A stretch of 64,000 bases of DNA from Bathynomus jamesi (taxonomy: Eukaryota > Arthropoda > Malacostraca > Isopoda > Cirolanidae). Of the stretch, positions 33,247 to 42,841 are shown piece by piece. The stretch is taken from contig JAJOZX010000998.1 of assembly GCA_023014485.1 (NCBI GenBank), positions 360,001 through 424,000 of the forward strand, given 5' to 3'. Position numbers and translations under genes: made by a program. The notes beneath the pieces were generated by a model. The model was not told the origin of the DNA, did not search any database, and saw only the letters and a list, made by a program, of their open reading frames with translations. How positions within the stretch are numbered: position 1 is the stretch's first letter; every line of letters starts with the position of its first letter.

Positions 33247-36200
33247 TAGGGTGTGTCAATTTGGGAGGTGAAAATTAATTTTTGCCAATTCCTTCACTGA
33301 GGGGTTTTAAAAATATGTTTTTGGATGTGAAGAATTCAAATCTGCTATTATTTTTGTGATTGCTCAACACTTAGCTTGGTAAATCTACGTTTGATTAAAA
33401 AGCAAATAAATTGCTCTCGGAAAACAACATTTATTAATTTTAGCTTCTCAAAATGTCAGGTAATGCTATAAAAATTTTAGTTTCTCTGCATAAAACATAT
33501 CATAGTAATCATAAAACATATCCTTGTAATCATAAAACAACATTAGAAAGTAATGACATCAGTAAAAAAAATATTTAAACAACAAGTTTCATCAAGTCTT
33601 GCTTTGATTCGTTCTTGGACATCAGCCACCGACTTGCTTCTTGGCCTCTGATATAGCCCTCACGTTTCTCATGTGTATACACCCTGCCTGCTGCCTCTGT
33701 GACTTGTTTCACACACCTCTCTATTGACTGAGCATGACAGGGCCACTGTGGAACTTGCATAGGCTTGTCAAAGAACTTCTTTACTTCCGCTGTAGTCAGT
33801 TTACATGTCAAAGGAGGTTCAAATACCCCGTCAGACCAGTCTGTCAGCTCCAACACGGAAGAAGCACTGGGGTTGATGGAAGGTGTCTTCCTGGGACGTA
33901 CAGAAAGATCTCCAAGTGTGTCATCATCTCCACCCCTCATGTCAACAATCTTTTGGACACCAGCTCTCCTCTCCTCACTGTCATCTGAACACAAGAGTGT
34001 CTGGATTATCATTTCGCTGAATGCATACCATGCTGAGCGCTTGATGGTTGGCAAAACAGCATCCACTACAGCCTTCTTTTGCAGCCTAACTAGCCGCAGC
34101 TGAAACAAGATGTGGCGTGGGCCTTCCACCCAAGAGTGTTTTACTTTGATGTTGAACCAACAGGGGTAGTACACACCAACAATGTATTCCACTATCAGTC
34201 TTAAGTTGTTGAGGGTTTTGCCTTTAAGGCCATGTTTTGAAACCCATATGCGACAAAGCCTGTTTGCTGTTGTCAACCACCTTGAATGGCTCACTGGACC
34301 AATTTCAAGAAGGGCCAGATCTGTGGGAAGTTCTCCTGTCCTTATGGCCTGTGTGATCCTATACCAGTACGCTTGATCAGTAGAGAGATCCTTTACGACA
34401 TTGTCACTCAGTGAAGTAAGAGGCTCTCCAATTGAGAGTTTGGCGAATGAAGGATCAATTTCAAGTTCGGTTGCAGTGTCTAGCATCTTGCCAATGTTAC
34501 CTGTCCACTTGTTGTTAGACAAGGTCTTCCCATCCAGTGCTGTGATCAAGTGTCGCAGGGGTAACTCGTTAGTGTGGAGGGCACAAACCAACCAGATCAG
34601 CTTACGGCAAAGCTTGACCTCTACCCAATGCATGGAACCACCCTCCCAGCCAGTGTTAACATTTGTAGAATCACCTCCAATGGCCTGCAGGCTTTTATCA
34701 ATGCCCTTCTTCTTCATGAAATCTACAAGATTATCAGCAATAACTTCAGCAGGTTTTTTTCTCGTTGAGCCTTTCTCAGGAGTGAAGTGGTAGAGATATC
34801 TTCCACCTGGTTCACTGCACACAGAATAATGCTCTTCTTTGATGATGCTGGGGAACTGACGATCTGAATTGTCTGCTTTCAGCATAACTTTAGTTGTATC
34901 TTGACGGCCGTCAAAGAAGATGCAGTCAATTTCACCCTTCTTACAAAGATCATCAAATTCCTGATCCAGGGATCTCATAACTTTTTCTTGGGCCCTCTTA
35001 ACTTTATTGTGATCAACTACAAGTCTCTTGTCTTCTTCAGTGATCAAGCCAGCATCCATAAAGGCAGCAGTGGTGATGGCAGCTGTGGCACGCAGGCCAA
35101 CACTATATCTGATGTTATGCATAGCAACATTAGGTATTTCTAATGTGTTGTACTCTGGCTTTTTATTGGAAGTTGAAGACGTGCTTGGTATTTCTAATGT
35201 CACTTCATAACTTCCATCCTTTCCATCTTGAGCATCAGCTATTTGTTCTTCATTTTCATCACCATAGAAAATTATTTCATTTGATGGATTGAAACATCCT
35301 GCTTACTTTCTGCTTATATTCAGCAAGCCTTCTTCTTTCGTCTTCTTGCCGCTTCTGCTTTTTGACTTGTCTGTTGTGCTCAGGTTGATCTGGCAAGCCA
35401 ATCTGATGTGGTCCAATAGAACCAGACTTGTCTCTCTGACCTTTAATGAAAGCAAGTTCCTTCACAGGGATCTTCATCTCCCTAGGGCATGTACAGTTAA
35501 TGTGAGTTTCGTTTTTGCAGCCAGCATCTGCAAGGCCGCCAAATTCAGAGCAGAGAACAATTTTACACTTGCAACTGAGGATGTCAAAAAGCTTGTCAAG
35601 TTTTGCAATGAAAGCCTCTTTGACATGTAGCTTTCCTCTCCCAAGAGATATGTTTTTGGCCTGCTCCCAGCTCTCTTGGATCTTGTTTAAGATTGTGACT
35701 CGTGAATTTACAACGGGGGCTACAAAAGAACTGTTTGCTCGTTCCCACTTTTCAAGCACTTTAGGGTAAATGTCCTTTGCAAGACTGGCTGCTGGGTAGT
35801 TTCTCACATCCTCACCACTTTGTTCTCTTAGCAGTAGCCCATATTTCAGAACGTCTCGCAGAGTTGGGAGTCCAGAGGGCAACAACTCTCTACCAGTTCC
35901 AATTAGGTTGCTCATATGTGTGAATGTCCCCAGGCTTGTCCTCCTTTTAGAAGCCATTGTAGGTCAATTCCCACTGGTTAGGATGGTAGCACTGACGGAC
36001 AAGTAATCTTCAGCACACTGATGAATATGTTTCAACCTGTGAAATAAGCGAAAACAGCAGTGCATTATATATACAGCATATATAATTATTAATATAATAA
36101 TTATTATATAATTCCACAAAAAAGTCAAAAAAGTCACTATTTTTATGTAGCTTCTTACCAAGCAAAACTAAATTATATTAAATTAACAAAAATATCTTTA

Positions 36201-36281
36201 GAATTCCTAAGTCATGCTGCAACTTTCTAGCACCCCTCATATTTGGAATTTGAAAGTTGAAAAATTCGACACACCCTACAG
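33247..36281 (-). mobile_element. 3.0-kb DNA transposon with 8-bp TGTGTTAC duplication
   Basis: Inserted in mariner copy B, with the empty site preserved in copy C at about 41497. Left end TAGGGTGTGTCAATTT and right end inverted (AAATTCGACACACCCTA, then CAG). TGTGTTAC flanks it at 33239-33246 and 36282-36289. The 8-bp duplication and TA-R-N-G style terminus fit the hAT superfamily. One long minus-strand coding region fills most of it. Three extra bases (CAG) at the right end make the termini slightly unequal. Confidence 0.9.
33575..35957 (-). pseudogene. Transposase-like protein of the 33-kb element, one frameshift
   Basis: Two long minus-strand frames (35957-35277, 226 residues; 35203-33575, 542 residues) overlap in adjacent frames. 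The second extends upstream without a stop to about 35285, so this looks like one gene of about 800 codons with a single one-base shift. The first part has a CxC...C-type cysteine cluster (SCKCKIVLC, then CKNETHINCTC) and a basic coiled tail (QVKKQKRQEDERRRLAEY). The second has possible catalytic acidic sites in FFDGRQDTTKV and AIGGDSTNVNTGWEGG, then LHTNELPLRHL, SHSRWLTTANRLCR and a C-terminal CHAQSIERCVKQVTEAA block. The layout resembles an RNase-H-fold transposase. I recognise the type as repeated in invertebrate genomes but cannot name the family. Confidence 0.75.
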
Positions 36282-36629
36282 TGTGTTACCCCACCCTCCA
36301 TACAGCCCGGATCTGGCACCTTCACACTTCCATTTGTTTGGGCCAATGAAGGATGCTATTCGTGGAAGAAAGTTTCAGAATGACGATGAGGTTGTTGAGG
36401 AGGTTAAGAGGTGGCTCCAGCGGAACACAGCGGACTTTTACCAGCAAGGAATAAAGGCCCTTCTTTCGAGTTGGAGAGCCGTAGAAAATGATGGAGACTA
36501 TGTGGAAAAATAAAAATTTGAAAATAAGGTATGTAAATATTTGTGTACAACATTTCTGGAACTTACAAGGAAACTTGGAAAGAAAAAAAAAAAGGTTGGG
36601 CAAAATATATTGAGTGGACATCGTATTAA

Positions 36630-37625
36630 TAACAGATATATTACGCGAGAATTAGTTTTCAGAGAATTGAATTATTTTTTTTAGCTTAATTTATGCGAGG
36701 AGATTGTGTAAACTAAGTTTTGGAATGCTTAGACGTAAATAATTAATTATTCGCTTCAACCTGATTGCTTTACAAAATATAATTACATTAAAGAATTTAC
36801 GAAATAAATAGATTAAAGATAAACAGAGGTAATTGTACAGACGATAGACATATATGAATAAATAATTGAATAGTAGATGGACGATCAATGTTTTAATTAA
36901 AGTCGTAAGAGAAAAAATATTAAGATAAAAATATTAAATTACAAATTAAAGTATGTAATAGTGTAATTAATGCTAATGAATTAAATATTATTAAAATGTA
37001 AATAAGAGGAATAAGAATTTAAATAATTATTAATTAAATAACGAATTATATTAACTTAACTTTAGTTAATTACAAATTCAGAATAATATTACTATTTAAC
37101 GCACATTAAATATATAGTTAATAATTGTAGGTCATTTTTATAATTACTAAGTAATTATGTAAAAAGTATTTAATTAATATGCAATTATATATATAAAAAT
37201 ATCAACAGTATTAATAAAGTATAGCAGAAGGAAGGATTGCGCCGAGAGACAATCGATAGATAATTTTAAACAGAGCGTTTGCATATCGCTTATTAACGAA
37301 ATACAATAGATCACGTTTGATGAAAACACTCTATAACACTTTATGTTTATACATTAATAATAATTGGTAGTAGTTATAAGGGATACACCAAAGATTATGG
37401 CGACTGTAAATGAACATGTGATGAATATGTAATATAATGAATATATAGACTAATAATGATGATAATACAGTTTTGATATAAGATTAATATTGGGTGATAC
37501 AGGGATAATATAATGCCTATATACTTGAGGAATAATTTCATTAAATGAAAGGTATTTAATAGGCTATATGAATAATGCTTTGAGTGCAAACAATGCGATA
37601 AAACATACATAGGATAATAATGCAG
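36630..37625. other. No gene; AT-rich part of the duplicated unit
   Basis: Very AT-rich sequence rich in TTAATTA words, present again at 41804-42841 and 45278-45545. The small minus frame over 37395-37709 mostly reads a TA tract. Confidence 0.7.
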
Positions 37626-37627
<2 letters not shown>

Positions 37628-37682
<55 letters not shown>

Positions 37683-37744
37683 AGTTTCAGAAGCGTTAAT
37701 TAGGAACACAGCTGAATAGCTACTATTAAGTAATATATATATAT

Positions 37745-37779
<35 letters not shown>
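37628..37779. repeat. TA microsatellites (37628-37679 and 37734-37779)
   Basis: Two TA tracts separated by about 50 bases. In unit copy 2 the first tract is the insertion site of the palindromic Penelope-like element. Confidence 0.9.
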
Positions 37780-38265
37780 GCTATTGTTGTTTTATTATGC
37801 TATATTATTTGAATTTGAATTATTATAAAGGTCGTAATGCAGTTATATTTCAATAATTAGTGAAGGGTGTCCCCCACCAAATTGTAGATCATCCTTCAGA
37901 ACTGTAAAACGATAATGAGGACATTAATCGGGTTATTATGGTGACAGAATTGGTAGCTCTAGCCAGCTGATTCTTAAGCCGAGCTGGTTTTGGCCTAAAG
38001 GTACTGTACCGTACGTTTACACTTACTGTTAACAATCAGCACTCAACTGAAATCAACTTGTTGATTGTTGACGGATAGGCAGAGCTCACATTTTCGCGTC
38101 AACAATCAACAATCAACAATTTACAAGTTGATTTTTGTCCATTCCAGCTGATCGCTTGGGTTCAAAAAACATTTGTTGATGGGTACCTCTGCGCATGTGC
38201 ATGAATGTCACGTGATGTCTCTAGCCAACCCATCAGATCAGATCGCATGGCAGTGTTTTGTTGCA

Positions 38266-38560
38266 ATGGAGTGGACGCGTGATTCAGCCCTACATATTAT
38301 TGGACATTTACGGGCACGCCCTGTACTTTAGGGCTGGTTATAAAGATAAAATTCTATAAAACAGTGCCATAGATGAAATCACTGTTTTATTAGATAAGCC
38401 AGCAGAAGTAGTGGGTAAAAAAATTCACAATTTAAAAGTTCAGTTCAGTCGTGAACATTGTAAAGTTTTACGTGCCAAGAAATCTGGTTGTGGCGTAGAA
38501 GATGTTTACACACCCAGAAGGTTTGCCTACAATTTTGCTAAAGATCGCGTTTGTCTTTAC
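38266..38560 (+). pseudogene. MADF-domain protein relic, copy 1
   Basis: The reading MEWTRDSALHIIGH starts at 38266. It meets a stop where a tryptophan is usual (RPVL then TAG), and shifts frame before NSAIDEITVLLDKPAEVV, KKIHNLKVQFSREHCKV and KKSGCGVEDVYTPRRFAY. This order (W at the start, KK+xxLRxxFxREh, W/Y-AY near the end) is the MADF (MYB/SANT-like in ADF-1) DNA-binding domain, found in host factors and in the accessory protein of PIF/Harbinger transposons. Upstream (38010-38140) is an array of TCAACAATCAAC words with TTGTTGATTGTTGAC inverted partners that may be a transposon terminus. No transposase seen. Confidence 0.72.
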
Positions 38561-38886
38561 TCCAGTAACCACAATATTATAATAAAAAATCATAAAAATG
38601 AAATACAGTAAAGATCGTAGAATAAAATGAATAAAATCTCTATTACAATTAAGTTTGCAAACATTTTAGTAGTATGACCTCAAAAGGTTAGAGTGCAATG
38701 GAATGTTGCAATGAGTGCCAGTGTCAACCCCCTCCCCATTGTTGCAAGAACCCCCTAATGCCAACCCCAGGGTGCCAAAAAAAGAGGGGGAGGGGAACTC
38801 CCCCAGCAAGCCGGGGCAGTCCACCTGACATCTTTGGGGGAGGAGTTGGGTCGGCATCACCCCACAAAGGGGCATACCTAACCTAA

Positions 38887-38914
38887 GAGAGAGAGAGAGA
38901 GAGAGAGGAGGAGA
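38887..38914. repeat. (GA)n microsatellite
   Basis: GA run in unit copy 1; the matching run in copy 2 is at 49621-49650. Confidence 0.9.
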
Positions 38915-39235
38915 GAGATTAAGAGATCATCCAGCTTCTGTCAGATGCAGAAGCTTAATGAGAGATCATGGTAGCAGCACTTGACTTAGAACTCGAAATC
39001 CGCCAGTTGGCGTAGAAGCCAGGGCCTCCAGGCATTGTCAGCCAGTTGGCACAGTGTATACATCGCCCGAACAATCAAGAAGCGCACACAAACGCACATA
39101 GATCCCCTATTATTACACATACACAGCTATATATACTAATTATTTATTTACAGATGAGTTACTTTTGTCATTCATCTCATACAAATTGCCTTCAAAACAG
39201 CATTTCTTTTTATTCCAAGAAAGACAAAAATACCG

Positions 39236-39600
39236 GAATCGTTCATTCTGACGAAGGTTAAGCTTTTCACCCCACCCCAGACCTACCGTCTAACGGCGAA
39301 TCCGGACCTACCCGAATTGTTCATTCTGACGATGGTCAAACTTTTCACCCCACCCTAGACCTATGGTTTAACGGGAAATCCAGCACCCCGCATCTTAACC
39401 ACTAGGTCACCCAGAGCACCCATTTTATCTACCAACCAATTGTGCGGAAGATGGGTGTGCTACGGATCTAATAATAAAATAAATATACAGGGCTTTTTAC
39501 ACTACACATTATTCCAACAACATGCGGGAGGATGTGATGTTCGTTTACCGAGCGCCGGTTGCAATCACTGGGCCTCGATCATAGACCCGATGCGGTCCTC
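39236..39600 (-). mobile_element. Two-part tRNA-like SINE, minus strand, copy 2
   Basis: Minus strand: a first tRNA-like part around 39600-39540 (GGTCTATGATCGAGGCCC box-B region), then TGGGTGACCTAGTGGTTAAG (box A of the second part, about 39415-39395) and a body with two tandem copies of a GTCAGAATGAACAATTCGGG block (39301-39330 and about 39232-39260). Matches the copies at 21115 and 49978. Confidence 0.7.
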
Positions 39601-40459
39601 ATTTTCGTACAATTTTTTCATCCATCTTAATATTCATTCTTTTGATTTGAGAAATCTATATATTAAATCTCTCATATGAAAACAGGTTTAATAATACGCA
39701 GTAGATATACTAAACGTATATTCATTCACTAAGCGACAAAACATTTCGGCTGGGCGACATTTATGTTGCCCAGTTATAATGTTAAAAATTGCACTGCGAA
39801 GGATGGGCGAAGGCAAAGACTAGATGGAAAATCTGCCTCTGATGAAAGAAGAAAGAGATAGTAGGAAATGTCTGTGGTAAAGAAGTGGAAGCAGAATCAG
39901 GAGCGAATCAGGAATGATGATGATTATGACACTCGATTATTCAAAAGTTGGATTTTCGGTGGAATTTGTTACCCTCCCTTTAGAGCAGTCAGGTTGCTTT
40001 TGCAGGTTCAGCGTTTAATATAAAAAAAATATTTTATGGAAGAGAACTGCTGATTTAGAATTGCTGAATATACGGTTTTGAACAGCAGCTATGGCGACAG
40101 TTAGTTGGGGGCCTTAGATATGAATTTTGGCTTATATATGTTATATAATTATACACGTTATATGTATTATCATTCATGACATTAGAACAAAAACTAATAA
40201 TTTCATGATTGTTTCCAAAAATATGCATTTTAAACAATAAAAACCTAGAAATATGCACTTTCTCTCAAAAAAGCTTAAAATGCATTTGCATATGCGCATA
40301 TGCAAATATGGAAAAATCTGAAGCCTAATTATCATATATAGTGTTGAAGATTTAACGAAAAATCATCGTGTTAACGGAGTAAGGGGAGTGCAAAAAGTGG
40401 TATGTCTGAGCTGTTGTTGCAGCTTGTTTGAAGGGTCAAATTAAAGTATATTTAATATA

Positions 40460-41803
40460 CTAGGGGCACTCAATATATTTTGCCCCACCCTTTTTTCTTA
40501 GCTAAATAAAAAGCCATGGGGCTGAAATGTCTTTTGGGCCGTAAGTTTGAACTTTCTGCGCTTCACATAACCAAATTTTTCCAGTTTGAACCTCCCCTCC
40601 TTGTATAAAACAGCTTTTAAACGCTCTTGTATAAAACCGATGGTTAACGCAGTTTAGAAAATGGCGTCTGACAGTGATGTGCGTCGTAAACAGAGAGCTG
40701 TTATCGAGTTCTTAACCGCAGAGAAGGAAACAGTCCGAACTATTCACAAACGTCTACAAAACGTTTACGGAGATGCTGTTGTTGATCGAAGCACAGTTAG
40801 ACGCTGGTCTAAACGTGTGAGATCATCGGAGAGAGGGAGAGCCATGCTCGACGATGAGCCAAGCAGCGGTCGCCCGGTATCGGCTGTGACATCTCACACT
40901 GTGCAACATGCTAACAGCATCATTTGATCAAATCGGCGCGTCACATACAAAGAGTTATCACTGGAGCTAGGAATTAATGAAGGAAGTGTGAATACGATAA
41001 TTCAGCAACTGGGATGCTCAAAAGTGTGTTCACGGTTTGTTCCTCGCGAACTGACTGAAGATCACAAAACCCAAAGAAAAGAAATTGCTTCTGAGTCGTT
41101 CGTTCGATACAAGACAGAAGGGGATGACTTCCTTTCACGAATCGTGACTGGGGATGAGACTTGGGTACACCACTTTGAACGTGAAACAAAACGCCAGTCC
41201 ATGGAGTGGCATCACGCAGACTTCCCACGCAAGGAAAAGTTCAAAATGGCTTCCTCTGCAGGAAGGTTATGGCCACCATCTTCTGGGACATGAAAGGGGT
41301 GATTCTGGTGGACATTATGAAGAAAAGACAAACAATCAAGTCAGAGGCATATATTGCTACCCTACAGAGACTCCAGAGACGTATAAAGCGAGTTCGACCG
41401 GAGAGAAAACTGAAAGACGTCCTTCTTTTCACGATAACGCAACACCACACAACAATTTGCAAACAAGAGAGGCCATTACAAAAATGCGCTTGACTATGTT
41501 ACCCCACCCTCCATACAGCCCGGATCTGGCACCTTCAGACTTTCATTTGTTTGGGCCAATGAAGGATGCTATTCGTGGAAGAAAGTTTCAGAATGACGAT
41601 GAGGTTGCTGAGGAGGTTAAGAGGTGGCTCTAGCGGAACCCAACGGACTTTTACCAGCAAGGAATAAAGGCCCTTCTTTCGAGTTGGAGGAAAGCCGTAG
41701 AAAATAGAGACTATGTGGAAAAATAAAAACTTGTAAATAAGGTATGTAAATATTTGTGTACAAAATTCTGAAAGGTTGGGCAAAATATATTGAGTGGCCC
41801 TCG
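40460..41803 (+). mobile_element. Mariner transposon copy C, complete but frame-broken
   Basis: A 1.34-kb element with both inverted ends and flanking TA. The transposase starts at 40661: MASDSDVRRKQRAVIEFL, HKRLQNVYGDAVVDRSTV and SGRPVSAVTSHTVQ, then a stop in an otherwise arginine-coding position (TGA at 40926). It continues in frame from 40988 to GDETWVHHFERETKRQSM (first D), shifts near 41270 and again near 41430 (HDNATPH, second D). It ends PPYSPDLAPSDFHLFGPMKD with the third aspartate intact, 34 residues after the second as in D,D34D mariners. At least three lesions, so inactive. This is the best reference for the family in this window. Confidence 0.93.
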
Positions 41804-41975
41804 TATTAATAACATATATTACGGGAGAATTAGTTTTCAGAGAATTGAATTATTTTTTTTAGCTTAATTTATGCGAGGAGATTGTTTAAATTAAGTTTTG
41901 GAATGCTCAGACGTAAATAATTAATTATTCTCTTCAACCTGATTGCTTTACAAAATATAATTACGTCAAAGAATT

Positions 41976-42272
41976 GGACCTTTTCCAGTTTGTGTGCCGT
42001 TTTTCATATAATTTATTTTTGAGAATATTTTTGTTAAAACTAACGAAAATATCACGACTTAACCTAACCAATTATCAAGGGCGTACAGTTGATCTATTAA
42101 TTATTAATTATAACATTGTTTGTTTCTGGAATAGTATTTACTATTTACTAATAGATCAACTGTACGCTCTTGATAATTGGTTAGGTTAAGTTGTGATATT
42201 TTCGCTAGTTTTAACAAAAATATTCTCAAAAATAAATTATATGAAAAACGGTACACAAACTGGAAAAGGTCT
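41976..42272. mobile_element. 297-bp foldback with 8-bp AAAGAATT duplication
   Basis: AAAGAATT flanks it (41968-41975 and 42273-42280). Unit copy 1 has the empty site near 36791. Ends GGACCTTTTCCAGTTTGTGT and inverted AGACCTTTTCCAGTTTGTGT pair over about 135 bases. The arms include the GTTAAAACTAACGAAAATATC and GGGCGTACAGTT module shared with foldbacks at 16741, 21681 and 29832. Confidence 0.93.
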
Positions 42273-42841
42273 AAAGAATTAACCAAATAAATAGATTAAA
42301 GATAAACAGAGGTAATTGTCCAGACGATAGACATATATGAATAAATAATTGAAAGTAGATGGACAATCAGTTTTAATTAAAGTCGTAAGAGAAAAATATT
42401 AAGATGAAAATATTAAATTACAAATTAAAGTATGTAATAATGTAATTAATGCTAATGAATTAAATATTATTAAAATGTAAATAAGAGGAATAAGAATTTA
42501 AATAATTATTAATTAAATAACGAATGATATTAACTTGACTTTAGTTAATTACAAATTCAGAATAATATTACTATTTAACGCACATTAAATATATAGTTAA
42601 TAATGTAGGTCATTTTTATAATTACTAAGTAATTAAGTAAAAAGTATTTAATTAATATGCAATTATATATATAAAAATATCAATAGTATTAATAAAGTAT
42701 AGCAGAAGGAAGGATTGCGCCGATAGACAATCGATAGATAATTTTAAACAGAGCGTTTGCATATCGCTTATTAACGAAATACAATAGATCGCGTTTGATG
42801 AAAACACTCTATAACATTTTATGTTTATACATTAATAATAA

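Larger units (their letters stand above)
32214..36623 (+). mobile_element. Mariner transposon copy B, split by a 3.0-kb insertion
   Basis: Left end CTAGGGGCACTCAATATATT at 32214 and right end complementary near 36623, with TA at both sides. The 5' part (32415-33238) holds the HTH region, then ELTEDHKTQRK, TGDETWVHHFERERKRQSM (first catalytic D) and LLLHDNATPH (second D). The 3' part (36290-36513) continues with PPYSPDLAPSHFHLFGPMKD. Here the third catalytic aspartate (D in copy C, APSDFHLF) is replaced by histidine. There are several frameshifts and stops, and the gene is interrupted by the element at 33247-36281. Inactive. Confidence 0.92.
31469..39720. repeat. Tandem duplication, unit copy 1
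   Basis: Runs from CATTCACTAAGCGACAAAAC to AGTAGATATACTAAACGTA. The same sequence begins again at 39722. In order it contains a mariner 5' part, an inserted 3.0-kb transposon, the mariner 3' part, AT-rich sequence, TA microsatellites, a MADF-domain relic, a GA microsatellite and a two-part SINE. Sequence identity to copy 2 is high by eye (about one difference in several tens of bases), so the duplication is fairly recent. Without the insertion the unit is about 5.2 kb. Confidence 0.9.

Noticed and set aside
38666..38886. Overlapping Pro/Gly/Cys-rich frames on both strands (also 49401-49621)
   Set aside because: Present twice only through the duplication; composition driven by C/G runs, frame not supported by the differences.
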